NCBI GenBank assembly: GCA_041663485.1
Contig: JBAYMO010000001.1
Span: 1-64,000, forward strand
Length of the DNA stretch: 64,000 nt
Direction: 5' to 3'
Source: 02-FULL-45-11b sp041663485
Lineage (GTDB): Bacteria > Patescibacteriota > Patescibacteriia > Buchananbacterales > UBA6539
The translations under genes and the position numbers were made by a program. The notes below the pieces were generated by a model. It saw nothing but the letters and a program-made list of their open reading frames with translations, was not told where the DNA came from and ran no database searches. Within the stretch, counting starts at the first letter, position 1. The number at the start of each line of letters is the position of its first letter. Of the stretch, positions 33,147-42,028 are shown in pieces.

Positions 33147-34163
33147 TTAATTAAACCATGACCTGATTTGGTTGGCGGTAATTTTTCGGTGTCGCATAAT
33201 TATTTGTCGTTTAGACCAAGTCCGGGGCAATAATTTAAAAAACTTTACCAGACCCGACCACTGAAACGGCTCAAAAATTAGCGCCCCAAAGGTTATAATA
33301 AAATCACGACTTAAAAACCATGGTGAAGCCAGAAATAAATTAATCAAATCATCATTTTTTACCAACATCAAATGATGATTGCGTAAAGAATAAATACGCA
33401 AAATCTTTGATATCTTTTTTCTTTCCTTTATTACTTGACTCAACTTTGATTGATAAAAACCACGATGATGAAAACAAACGGCTTGATAATTATACCAACA
33501 GGTAAAGCCATAAAGCCGCAAGCGCCATGATAAATCAATGTCTTCTTTATACGCAACAAAATCTTGATCAAAAAACTCATGGTTGATTGAAACATCATCC
33601 AGAGCTGACTTGCGATATAAAACACAGGCGCCAGTGACCCCAAAGACTTCTTCGGTTTTATCGTATTGGCCCGAATCAATCTCACCTTCACCGCGATCAA
33701 CAACTCTTCGGCTTTTAAAAATTTTTAAGCCCGTGGAGTCGATGATATTTGATTTAATTGTTTCTCTCATGGACTGATCATTACTATCAATGGCCTCGGT
33801 GCTAAATTTCAAAATTTTACCGCCAAAGGCTGCGCCTTGCGGTTGGCGATCAGCAAATTCTACAATTTTTTCTAAAAAATTTTCCGTTAAAACTACATCG
33901 GCATTCATCACTAAGACATATTCGCTTTTGGCAATCAAAATACCCTGATTGTTAGCTTTGGCGAAACCGAGATTGCGAAAATTTTGTAAAATTGAAACGG
34001 TGGGATAATTAGAACGAATAAAATCGACTGTTTCGTCGTCTGAGCCGTTGTCGATAACCAAAATGGAAAAGTCGCGAAAAGATTGGCGCATCAAAGACTC
34101 CATGCAATCAAAAATATAACGCATAGAATTCCAAGTGACAATTTGCACCGATACTTTTGCCAT
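33147..34163 (-). CDS. Family 2 glycosyltransferase
   Basis: 338 residues. AKVSVQIVTWNSMRYIFDCM, LVIDNGSDDETVDFI and VMNADVVLTENFL (DxD equivalent) mark the GT-A domain; DFVAYKEDIDLSWRLRLYG is the catalytic ED.D segment. C-terminal ~80 residues are more hydrophobic and may touch the membrane. Middle gene of three glycosyltransferases, 15 nt after the large one. Confidence 0.85.
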   Translation of the reverse strand: MAKVSVQIVTWNSMRYIFDCMESLMRQSFRDFSILVIDNGSDDETVDFIRSNYPTVSILQNFRNLGFAKANNQGILIAKSEYVLVMNADVVLTENFLEKIVEFADRQPQGAAFGGKILKFSTEAIDSNDQSMRETIKSNIIDSTGLKIFKSRRVVDRGEGEIDSGQYDKTEEVFGVTGACVLYRKSALDDVSINHEFFDQDFVAYKEDIDLSWRLRLYGFTCWYNYQAVCFHHRGFYQSKLSQVIKERKKISKILRIYSLRNHHLMLVKNDDLINLFLASPWFLSRDFIITFGALIFEPFQWSGLVKFFKLLPRTWSKRQIIMRHRKITANQIRSWFN

Positions 34164-34178
34164 AATTTTTAAGTTAAT

Positions 34179-35672
34179 TTATTTTTTTTCGGTTACCCAA
34201 AAACCCAAGCGATACTTGCCGCCCAGCATTAACCGAGTTTGAGCATCAGCGGCCGGCAATGACCCAAAAAGAATTAAGGTTACCGGTACCAATAACCATT
34301 GCAAAAACATCAAGACATAATGGTGCCATTTAAAATGTCTGGGTTTGGGTGGCAGCATAATCGCGTATAAAAAAGCAATGACCACCATGCCAATCATAGA
34401 AAAACGCATTAAAAAAGCTAAAACATGAGGCGTGTTCTGAAAAAGCGCTGTTTCCCGTTCCATGGGTCGGGCTAGCCACAGCGGCAAATAACCGGCGGAA
34501 ATCATTATAATCGGCGCGGTGGCCCAAGAATATACACCTTCAGTCTGATTCCAAAGATATCGTATTTTTTTAAAAAATGGAATGTTTCTACCCTCCCCTG
34601 ACTTAAACCAAAATTGCTTAACCATCCAGGGAAAATGCTCCACGCCCCAGGCCCAGCGGCGCATTTGCTTGTACTGATTCTTCAAGCTGCGCCAAAAATT
34701 ACCGATATCGACCGTGTTCATATAAACCGGAATATACATCGGTACGGTTTGATAATCGCCTTGATACCGAACCAAACCCTGAAGAAAAATTCGCGAATCT
34801 TCAGTTACAATTGTATTGTCCCAATAGCCCACGTCAACTAACGCCCTGAAACTCATAGAATGGGAGGAAAAAGTAAACAATCTCTCTGGACGCGACAAAT
34901 CAGTAAACAACCAAAAAGTGGTTGAGCTGGCCACCACCCTGACGATTGGATTAGACTCCCAGACGTTATTATTATAAATGGCGATCGGTTGAAAGCTACA
35001 ACGGGTCGGGTTGGGCTGAGTTAAATAATGATAAGTCAAACAGGCAAAATATTGAGGATGAACACAGGTGTCAATGTCAAAATTTGAAACAATCACTTGG
35101 TCATAATCTAATCCCAATTCATCAATCAATCGATGGGCGCAAATCGCGGCGTAATGAGTATTTGAACCTTTACCCGGCAATTCATGAGGAATATCAGACG
35201 GATGAACTGTAATCAAAAATTTAAAAAATTTGTCGGAAAATTTTTCTCTGATTTGCTCGGAAATTTTTAAAAAATTTTCTTGATCACGCGCCTCACCGGC
35301 TAAAACCACAATAAATTTTTTCAAATCATAATTTGATTCTATCAAAGCCTTAAAAGGTTTTTCCACAATACCAAAAGGTTCTTTATAGGTAGGCAAAAAA
35401 ATTAAATGATGATACTGAGTAAAATCTTTGGGCAGGGATTTCACGCGACTGAACCAATCCACCTCCACGTCGCGTCTAAATCGGCGCCAAGAAGTCAAAA
35501 GATAAATGAGCATATACAAGATCCGAAGCAGCCAATAAATATCAAACGCGATGATAAAATAAATAGCCCAAAGAGGTTTAATAAAGGAAAGCAAAATAAT
35601 TCCAAGAAAAGTCAGCCAGACTAATAAACCCGGGATAGTTTCTAAAATTCTATATTTTGTCTGCTCAGTCAT
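34179..35672 (-). CDS. Membrane family 2 glycosyltransferase-like protein
   Basis: 497 residues: two N-terminal membrane helices (~12-50), a cytoplasmic GT2-like domain with NFDIDTCVHPQYF (DxD) near 197, TEDSRIFLQGL near 290, and QYKQMRRWAWG near 335 (the QxxRW motif of processive synthases), then three or more C-terminal helices. Fits a membrane glycan synthase. The N-terminal DxD is preceded by VIVSN rather than the usual VVVDA, so substrate is uncertain. First gene of the trio; promoter TTGCAA-17-TTAAAT ends 6 nt before ATG (leaderless). Confidence 0.78.
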   Translation of the reverse strand: MTEQTKYRILETIPGLLVWLTFLGIILLSFIKPLWAIYFIIAFDIYWLLRILYMLIYLLTSWRRFRRDVEVDWFSRVKSLPKDFTQYHHLIFLPTYKEPFGIVEKPFKALIESNYDLKKFIVVLAGEARDQENFLKISEQIREKFSDKFFKFLITVHPSDIPHELPGKGSNTHYAAICAHRLIDELGLDYDQVIVSNFDIDTCVHPQYFACLTYHYLTQPNPTRCSFQPIAIYNNNVWESNPIVRVVASSTTFWLFTDLSRPERLFTFSSHSMSFRALVDVGYWDNTIVTEDSRIFLQGLVRYQGDYQTVPMYIPVYMNTVDIGNFWRSLKNQYKQMRRWAWGVEHFPWMVKQFWFKSGEGRNIPFFKKIRYLWNQTEGVYSWATAPIIMISAGYLPLWLARPMERETALFQNTPHVLAFLMRFSMIGMVVIAFLYAIMLPPKPRHFKWHHYVLMFLQWLLVPVTLILFGSLPAADAQTRLMLGGKYRLGFWVTEKK

Positions 35673-35678
35673 GTTTAT

Positions 35679-35707
35679 ATTTAACCATAAAATTAATTTT
35701 TTTGCAA
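35679..35707 (-). promoter_or_regulatory. Promoter of the glycosyltransferase operon, leaderless
   Basis: Minus strand TTGCAA (35707-35702), 17-nt spacer, TTAAAT (35684-35679), then 6 nt to ATG 35672. Confidence 0.6.
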
Positions 35708-35750
35708 CTAAAATAAAACAATTTTTTTCACTTGTTTTAATAAAAAAATA

Positions 35751-37340
35751 TTAAATTAATGACCGGCCGGTCATTTCCGGCGACTGAGGAATTTCAAAAA
35801 TGTTTAAGATGGTGGGCGAAATATCCGCTAGCATACCGGAGGGAGTTAAAATGCTTAAATCACCCTGCACACTATCCAAACCCGAAGTTAATGTTTGACC
35901 TTCCCAACGCGCGCCCACCGCGATAAAAGGCACGGGGTTGGTGCTGTGCTCCTTGTCAATTTCACCGGTTTGCAAATTTATCAGCTCTTCGGCATTGCCA
36001 TGGTCAGCCGTGATTAAACAAACGCCATTCTGTCCCAACACCGCGTTCACCAATTCACCCAAACACCGATCAACCGTTTCAACCGCTTTAATCGTCGCTG
36101 GAATTACACCAGTATGACCAACCATGTCAGGGTTGGCAAAATTAACTACGATAAAATCATATTTGGCTTGCTTAATGGCCGCAATTAATTTGGCGTTTAA
36201 TTCCATGGCGCTCATTTCCGGTTTTAAATCATAAGTTGGCACCGACGGCGACGGCACCAATATTCTTTGTTCACCCTGAAATTCGTCTTCTTTGCCACCG
36301 TTAAAAAAGAAAGTAACGTGGGCGTATTTTTCCGTTTCCGCCGCGTGAAGCTGAGTCAAATTGTTATCCTGAATAATTTTGGCCAAAGGAGTTTGAATTA
36401 ATTCTTTAGGGAAAACCACATCAACCGGCAAATCTTTATCATACTCGGTAAAAGTAATAAAAACTAAATTGGAATATTTTTTTACTTTGGGAAATTTATC
36501 AAAACCGGGCAAAGCAAAAGCGGCGGAAATTTGTCTAGCTCGATCAGCTCTAAAATTAAAAAATATTACAACGTCATTATCATCTATTGTTGCCACCGGT
36601 TTAGAATTTTCCATAATTACGGTCGGCAAAAATTCTTCGTCAAAAATATTTTTACTATATGCTTTTTGAATAGCATCAATCGGATCTTCGGATTTTAATT
36701 TACTTTTACCGCTGGCGATGGCCGTATAGGCGCTCTCAATTCTTTCCCAATGATTATCGCGATCCATAGCGTAAAACCGTCCAGACAAACTGGCAATTTT
36801 GCCCACACCCACGGCTTTAATTTTTGCCTGAAGCGCTTTAACGAAATCTAAACCACCATCTTTTTTGGTATCCCGGCCATCCAAAATTACATGGATGAAT
36901 ACGTCCTTAATGCCATTGGCGCGGCACATATCAAGCAAAGCATACAAATGATCTTGATGAGAGTGAACACCGCCATTACTAACCAGACCCAAAAGGTGAA
37001 GTCGGCTTTTGTTGGTTTTAACTTGTTTGATGGCTTTTAGCCACACTGGATTTTCAGCTAAACTTTTATTTTCAATCGCCCGATTAATTTTTGGCAATGT
37101 TTGATAAATAATTTTTCCTGAACCAAGGTTGAGATGTCCAACTTCGGAATTACCCATTTCGCCCCAAGACAAACCAACCGCTTCGCCAGAAGCTTGCAGG
37201 GTCATGACCGGATAAGTAGAAACCAGATGTTCAAATACCGGTTTTCTGGCTAAAGTTATACCGTTGCCTTTTGATGGCGGCGCTACGCCCCAACCATCGA
37301 GAATGGCCAAGACGACAGGTTTTGGTCTGATTATTGGCAT
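35751..37340 (-). CDS. gpmI: 2,3-bisphosphoglycerate-independent phosphoglycerate mutase (copy A)
   Basis: 529 residues, normal length. Alkaline-phosphatase-like metal site DGWG (Asp15) and the phosphoserine nucleophile Ser65 in EMGNSEVGHLNLGSG; later GRDTKKDGG, ITADHGNAEEL and EHSTNPVPF. Interconverts 3- and 2-phosphoglycerate using two metal ions. A complete second copy lies directly upstream (37410-38996). A 13-bp terminator-like stem lies between them, so this copy may be made at a lower level. Confidence 0.93.
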   Translation of the reverse strand: MPIIRPKPVVLAILDGWGVAPPSKGNGITLARKPVFEHLVSTYPVMTLQASGEAVGLSWGEMGNSEVGHLNLGSGKIIYQTLPKINRAIENKSLAENPVWLKAIKQVKTNKSRLHLLGLVSNGGVHSHQDHLYALLDMCRANGIKDVFIHVILDGRDTKKDGGLDFVKALQAKIKAVGVGKIASLSGRFYAMDRDNHWERIESAYTAIASGKSKLKSEDPIDAIQKAYSKNIFDEEFLPTVIMENSKPVATIDDNDVVIFFNFRADRARQISAAFALPGFDKFPKVKKYSNLVFITFTEYDKDLPVDVVFPKELIQTPLAKIIQDNNLTQLHAAETEKYAHVTFFFNGGKEDEFQGEQRILVPSPSVPTYDLKPEMSAMELNAKLIAAIKQAKYDFIVVNFANPDMVGHTGVIPATIKAVETVDRCLGELVNAVLGQNGVCLITADHGNAEELINLQTGEIDKEHSTNPVPFIAVGARWEGQTLTSGLDSVQGDLSILTPSGMLADISPTILNIFEIPQSPEMTGRSLI

Positions 37341-37362
37341 AAATAAATTAAAAACAAAAAAT

Positions 37363-37404
37363 TAAGAAATTAAAACCGTTAATCTTGTTATTTTTAATTT
37401 CTTA
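37363..37404. terminator. Strong hairpin between the two gpmI genes
   Basis: TAAGAAATTAAAA (37363-37375) / TTTTAATTTCTTA (37392-37404), a perfect 13-bp stem. On the minus strand it is followed by ATTTTTTG. AT-only, so probably a partial terminator or mRNA stabiliser. Confidence 0.55.
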
Positions 37405-37409
37405 TTTTC

Positions 37410-38996
37410 TTAAAATAGTGACCTACCTTTCATTTCTTTAGCTTTGGCTAAGTTCATCAGTTTTAGAATAGTTGGCCCTACGTCCCCTAATTTTCCCTGG
37501 TGTAGTTTGCGGTTAATCTTTTTTGGCTCAATTAAAATAAAGGGGACGGGATTGCTGGTATGCTCAGTATAGACTTCTCCGGTTTTTAAATCAATCATTT
37601 TCTCAGCATTGCCATGATCAGCGGTAATAATTAAGGTTCCATGTTTTTTTAAAACCGCTGGGACCAATTTGCCCAAACACTCATCAACATGTTCAATTGC
37701 TTTAATACAAGCTGGCAAATTACCGGTATGACCAATCATGTCAGGCGAAGCCAGGTTAGCGCAAATGAATTCAAAACGTGATAAGCTAGAAATTACTTTG
37801 TTAGTAACTTTGGTCGTCGACATGGCTGGCACTTTATCATAGCTATCAACATGAGGTGAAGCGATATTTATCCTCATTTCACCATTAACGGCATGATCAT
37901 AACCACCATTAAAAAAGAATGTGATATGAGCGTATTTTTCCGTTTCCGCGATATAAATTTGTTTATTGCTCGGTAAAATTACCGGCAAAGTATTAAGTAA
38001 ATCGGCTGAAGGATAAGCGGTCAAAATCGAATCTAAATCCGGGCCGAAATCGGTCATGGCTACAAAAACTATGTTTTTTAGAATCTTGGCACGTTTAGCA
38101 AGACCGGGATTTTTTTTCTCAAATTCAACTTGCACGAATGGTTTAGCCAACTGACGGGCGCGGTCGCTGCGTAAGTTAAAGAAAATTATCGCGTCATCGT
38201 CGTCAATGCGTGGCACCATTTTCCCCTTACGCTTAATCACAAACGGCTTGATGAATTCATCAGTAATATTGGAATTATAGGAACGCGAAATACCTTCTTG
38301 AGGACTATTGGCCACTGCCACTTCTTTACCATCTACCATGGCGTTATAAGCTGAAATGGTTCTTGACCAAACCTTTTTGCGATCCATGGCATAAAACCTG
38401 CCGATAACCGTCGCAATCCACTCACCGGACTTTTTACCATTTTCTTTATTTTTCATCTGACGCATCAAAGCTTCAATTAATTTTAAGGAAGCATGCTGAG
38501 GTGAATCACGACCATCAGTAAACAAATGAAGATAAACGTTAGGAATTTTTTTCAGCCGCGCCCAGGTCAGCAAAGCCAAAAGATGGTCCGGATCACTATG
38601 GGCGCTTTGGCCATCGGATAGCATGCCCATTAAATGCAAATTGGATTTGTTTTCGATTACGTGCTTATAAGCCGCTTCAAAAGCCGGATTCTTAAAAAAT
38701 TTTCCCGTGCTAATATCTTTACCAATACTAACCGCGTCCTGATCAACCAGCCGGCCAGCACCTAAATTCATATGTCCTGCCTCGGAATTTCCGTGCTGTT
38801 TGGGCGGCAGACCAACATATTTACCTGAAGCAAAAAGCTGCGTATGGGAATAGTTTTTCCACAAACGATCAAAGACCGGCTTTCGCGCTAGCTCAATGGC
38901 ATTACCTTTATTTTTTGGCGCCAGTCCCCAGCCATCCAAAATCAATAAAACTACCGGCGGTTTTTTTTGATTAGCTTTATTTTTTAGTTTAGGCAC
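37410..38996 (-). CDS. gpmI: 2,3-bisphosphoglycerate-independent phosphoglycerate mutase (copy B)
   Basis: 528 residues with all landmarks of the family: ILDGWGLAP (Asp21), nucleophile Ser71 in QHGNSEAGHMNLGAG, DGRDSPQHAS, ITADHGNAEKM and EHTSNPVPF. Paralogous to copy A but clearly diverged along the whole length, with extra Lys in the first 12 residues. Both look catalytically intact. Its start overlaps the end of the HD-like gene by 13 bp. Confidence 0.92.
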   Translation of the reverse strand: MPKLKNKANQKKPPVVLLILDGWGLAPKNKGNAIELARKPVFDRLWKNYSHTQLFASGKYVGLPPKQHGNSEAGHMNLGAGRLVDQDAVSIGKDISTGKFFKNPAFEAAYKHVIENKSNLHLMGMLSDGQSAHSDPDHLLALLTWARLKKIPNVYLHLFTDGRDSPQHASLKLIEALMRQMKNKENGKKSGEWIATVIGRFYAMDRKKVWSRTISAYNAMVDGKEVAVANSPQEGISRSYNSNITDEFIKPFVIKRKGKMVPRIDDDDAIIFFNLRSDRARQLAKPFVQVEFEKKNPGLAKRAKILKNIVFVAMTDFGPDLDSILTAYPSADLLNTLPVILPSNKQIYIAETEKYAHITFFFNGGYDHAVNGEMRINIASPHVDSYDKVPAMSTTKVTNKVISSLSRFEFICANLASPDMIGHTGNLPACIKAIEHVDECLGKLVPAVLKKHGTLIITADHGNAEKMIDLKTGEVYTEHTSNPVPFILIEPKKINRKLHQGKLGDVGPTILKLMNLAKAKEMKGRSLF

Positions 38997-39562
38997 ATGA
39001 AAACATTAAGAATAGCTTTAATATTTTTACCAGCTTCTTTTTTGCAATCACTCAAAGTCAATAACTTATTTTTATCTTTCATCTTTTTAATAACATATTG
39101 CACCGAATACTCCAAAGTAGCACCACGTCGGCCCATTTCGTGCAATAATACTAAACATCCCGGCAAAGTTACAAACTTAAAACATTCGGCATTCTTGACC
39201 ACTTCCGCAACTACTGATTTAGCTAAAACTTTATCATGATGCGCTTGAATTGAATTAATGATTACCTCTTGATCATCTTTTTCAATCCGCCATTTATTCA
39301 AATACGGTCTGACGAATTTAGCGCTTAAATTATAATGATTACTTTGCACTCGCCCGCCGATTTTCTCGTCAAAAACCGTATGAGCTAAATACAGAGAAAT
39401 CTTGACTAAATTTTTATCTACCTTATATTTTTTGGCCAATTGCTCTCCTTTGCCCACCGCCAACTCAGTTAGTAACCAAGCCGGCGCGCCATTTTTCTTG
39501 GTTTGGCTAAACATCAACTGCTTGGCTTTTTCGATATTAGCTTCAGTTATCATAACAAACAC
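38984..39562 (-). CDS. HD-domain-like protein, predicted phosphohydrolase
   Basis: 192 residues. Candidate metal ligands SLYLAHTVFD and SIQAHHDKVL fit a degenerate HD pattern; a conserved-looking LLHEMGRRGATLEYSVQYV follows. Not confidently assigned. ATG at 39562 has an in-frame ATG three codons later. Inserted between eno and the gpmI pair in the glycolytic operon, 9 nt after eno. Confidence 0.6.
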   Translation of the reverse strand: MFVMITEANIEKAKQLMFSQTKKNGAPAWLLTELAVGKGEQLAKKYKVDKNLVKISLYLAHTVFDEKIGGRVQSNHYNLSAKFVRPYLNKWRIEKDDQEVIINSIQAHHDKVLAKSVVAEVVKNAECFKFVTLPGCLVLLHEMGRRGATLEYSVQYVIKKMKDKNKLLTLSDCKKEAGKNIKAILNVFMCLN

Positions 39563-39571
39563 TTCAATTCT

Positions 39572-40828
39572 TTATTTTAATTCACTTTCAATTTCTAATA
39601 ATCGATTATACTTTTCCACTCTTTCCGAACGCGACAAAGAACCGGTTTTAATAAATTCCGAATTAACCGCCACTGCCAAATCCGCGATCGTCGTATCACC
39701 GGTTTCACCTGAACGATGGGAAATGGAAGTCTTATAATGATTTTTGTGCGCCAATTCAATCGCGTCAATGGTTTCTGACAAAGTACCGATTTGATTTAAT
39801 TTAATTAAAATCGCGTTGGCCACCTTTTCGTCTATCCCCCGTTTTAGTCTGGCTACGTTAGTCACAAACAAATCATCGCCAACCAAAGTAATTTTATCGC
39901 CAATTTCTTTCGTCAGTATTTGCCAATTTTGCCAATCATCCTCGGCCAGGCCGTCTTCGATGGAAATTATCGGATATTTTTCGATCCAAGATTTCTCCAT
40001 CGCCACCATGGCTTGCGGTGAAATAGTTTTTTTATCAGCCTTCAAATCATAATCTTTATTTTTTTCATCATAGAATTCCGTTGAAGCCGCATCAATGGCT
40101 AACATAACATCGGCTCCTGCTTGATATCCGGCCGCGGCAATGGCTTGCAAGATAAAATCAAAAGCTTTCTCGTTACCCGGCAGCTGCGGCGCGTATCCGC
40201 CCTCATCACCTTTTAAAGTAGGATAATTGCTGGCTTTCAAAATCTTGCCCAAGGCGGCAAAGACTTCCGCGCCGCAGCGGACGCGTTCGGCAAGTTTTTT
40301 CTGTTGCGGCACAATCATAAATTCCTGAATATCCAACGACCAATCCGCGTGCGCTCCGCCGTTTAATATATTCATGGTCGGATACGGCAAAATCCAATTC
40401 TTATACTTCAGCTTATAAGTCTGACGAATATATTGATACAATGGTTTTTTTGCCGAGGCAGCACTCGCTTTGGCCAAAGCCAAAGAAACGCCTAAAATCG
40501 CGTTAGCCCCCAGTTTGGATTTAGTTTCCGTGCCATCCAGCTTAATCATTTTTTCATCCAACATTCTTTGCTTACCAGTGTCTTGACCGACCAATTTTTT
40601 AGCAATAATTTTATTGACATTACTAACCGCCTTTTGCACGCCTTTGCCGTTATACCGATTTTTATCATTATCGCGAAGCTCCAAGGCTTCGTGAGCGCCA
40701 GTAGAAGCGCCAGACGGCACAGAGGCTTTGGCCACAATGCCATTAGCTAAAGTCAAAATAACTTCCACGGTTGGATTACCGCGTGAGTCTAAAATTTCAA
40801 GAGCTTTAAGGGATTTTATTTTCGGCAT
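39572..40828 (-). CDS. eno: Enolase
   Basis: 418 residues. Opens MPKIKSLKALEILDSRGNPTV (in parts: EILDSRGNPTVEV), with VPSGASTGAHEALELRD, the catalytic Glu region KGDEGGYAPQL, metal Asp/Glu in SIEDGLAEDDW and VGDDLFVTN, and SHRSGETGDTTIADLAV. Converts 2-phosphoglycerate to phosphoenolpyruvate, the step after gpmI. Lies 22 nt after the repeat-protein gene. Confidence 0.97.
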   Translation of the reverse strand: MPKIKSLKALEILDSRGNPTVEVILTLANGIVAKASVPSGASTGAHEALELRDNDKNRYNGKGVQKAVSNVNKIIAKKLVGQDTGKQRMLDEKMIKLDGTETKSKLGANAILGVSLALAKASAASAKKPLYQYIRQTYKLKYKNWILPYPTMNILNGGAHADWSLDIQEFMIVPQQKKLAERVRCGAEVFAALGKILKASNYPTLKGDEGGYAPQLPGNEKAFDFILQAIAAAGYQAGADVMLAIDAASTEFYDEKNKDYDLKADKKTISPQAMVAMEKSWIEKYPIISIEDGLAEDDWQNWQILTKEIGDKITLVGDDLFVTNVARLKRGIDEKVANAILIKLNQIGTLSETIDAIELAHKNHYKTSISHRSGETGDTTIADLAVAVNSEFIKTGSLSRSERVEKYNRLLEIESELK

Positions 40829-40850
40829 GATTGAATTAATTAAATATTTA

Positions 40851-42011
40851 TTACTTCACAAACTTAAACGCTTTAGAGAAAATGCTACCGTCAATTAAGT
40901 CGTCGGTTGAGGTACCAAATCGCATTATTTCTGCGGTTATCTTTTTTACACCTGGCAAGTCCGGTTCTTTCTTGAAAAAATCATCATACAAATCAACAAC
41001 AGCACTAACAGTTTGTCCGGGCTTAATGATGTCAAATAAAGTCACTGGGGTTTGCAACTGATTGGAGTCAGAGAGAGTCACATCAAAATCCACACCATCT
41101 AAAGCAGCCTTGGTGCCGATATTTTTAATAAAAACTTCAGCCTCGGTGTTTTCGTCGTTGACTTTTGGCGGATTAGGATAAACTTTTATATCAGTAACGA
41201 CTAAATCAACTTTTGAATCTGACAGCTCAAGTCTTCTTAATTCATCTTTTTCCACATTATAAGCTTCAATCCCTTTATTTAAGGTCTCAATCGCTGCGAA
41301 TTTCCAGGCGCCGCCCTCTTTAATAAACAATACATCACCACCAACAGTTCGACCGTTTTTGTATATGACCGTCTGGTTAACCAGATAATTCTGTCCGTTT
41401 TTAACCGGATTTGTATATTTTATATCAGCAATGCTATTATCTATTTTTACGCCAAATCCAAATAGCTCAAAAGTCTTTTCGCTAAACAAAGACTGATAGG
41501 TAGAAGTGGCAACTGGTGTTTTCGATAATTCCGCTGCGCGAAGTTTATTCATTACCTCCTGCAATGATGCTAAATCATCTAAGGGTTTAAGGCTATAATC
41601 GGCAAAAGAGTTAATAATTGCGTCAGAGACATTATAGGTCTTGGCCTTAGAATATTTTTTTAGCTCGACTAAATTCTTAATCAAATATTTTTTCTGCTCT
41701 TTTATCAAATAAATTTTACCCTTGGTCGATTTGAGCAAAACGCCATCAGCATACTTACTTTCAACATAATTCTGATAGGCATCAGTTACGCTCTTGTCTA
41801 CAAAAATAATCTTTTGACTCTTGTATTTTTTTAGCTCGGCTAAAGTTTTAAGATGCAGTTTTTTTTGCTGCTTAATGACATAAACCTTATTACTTGAATC
41901 GCGCAACAGTGTCCCATCGGGATACTGGGTAACGGCTAAAACTTCACCGGTACAAAACAAAAATCCGAATAGCACCAAGCTAAAAACCAAAGAAAAAAGC
42001 AGTTTTTTCAT
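40851..42011 (-). CDS. Exported protein with two DG-type repeats
   Basis: 386 residues. Signal peptide (~1-27, ending VLA). Two tandem repeats follow: YPDGTLLRDSSNKVYVIKQQ with KLHLKTLAELKKY, and YADGVLLKSTKGKIYLIKEQ with KYLIKNLVELKKY. They match the C-terminal repeats of the protein at 1487-2824. Residues ~270-386 look like a CARDB/Ig-like beta domain (VVTDIKVYPNPPKVNDENTE, in parts). Probably a surface or periplasmic adhesion/binding protein. Its place inside a glycolytic operon is unexplained. Confidence 0.7.
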   Translation of the reverse strand: MKKLLFSLVFSLVLFGFLFCTGEVLAVTQYPDGTLLRDSSNKVYVIKQQKKLHLKTLAELKKYKSQKIIFVDKSVTDAYQNYVESKYADGVLLKSTKGKIYLIKEQKKYLIKNLVELKKYSKAKTYNVSDAIINSFADYSLKPLDDLASLQEVMNKLRAAELSKTPVATSTYQSLFSEKTFELFGFGVKIDNSIADIKYTNPVKNGQNYLVNQTVIYKNGRTVGGDVLFIKEGGAWKFAAIETLNKGIEAYNVEKDELRRLELSDSKVDLVVTDIKVYPNPPKVNDENTEAEVFIKNIGTKAALDGVDFDVTLSDSNQLQTPVTLFDIIKPGQTVSAVVDLYDDFFKKEPDLPGVKKITAEIMRFGTSTDDLIDGSIFSKAFKFVK

Positions 42012-42028
42012 AGACTTAAAATTTTATT

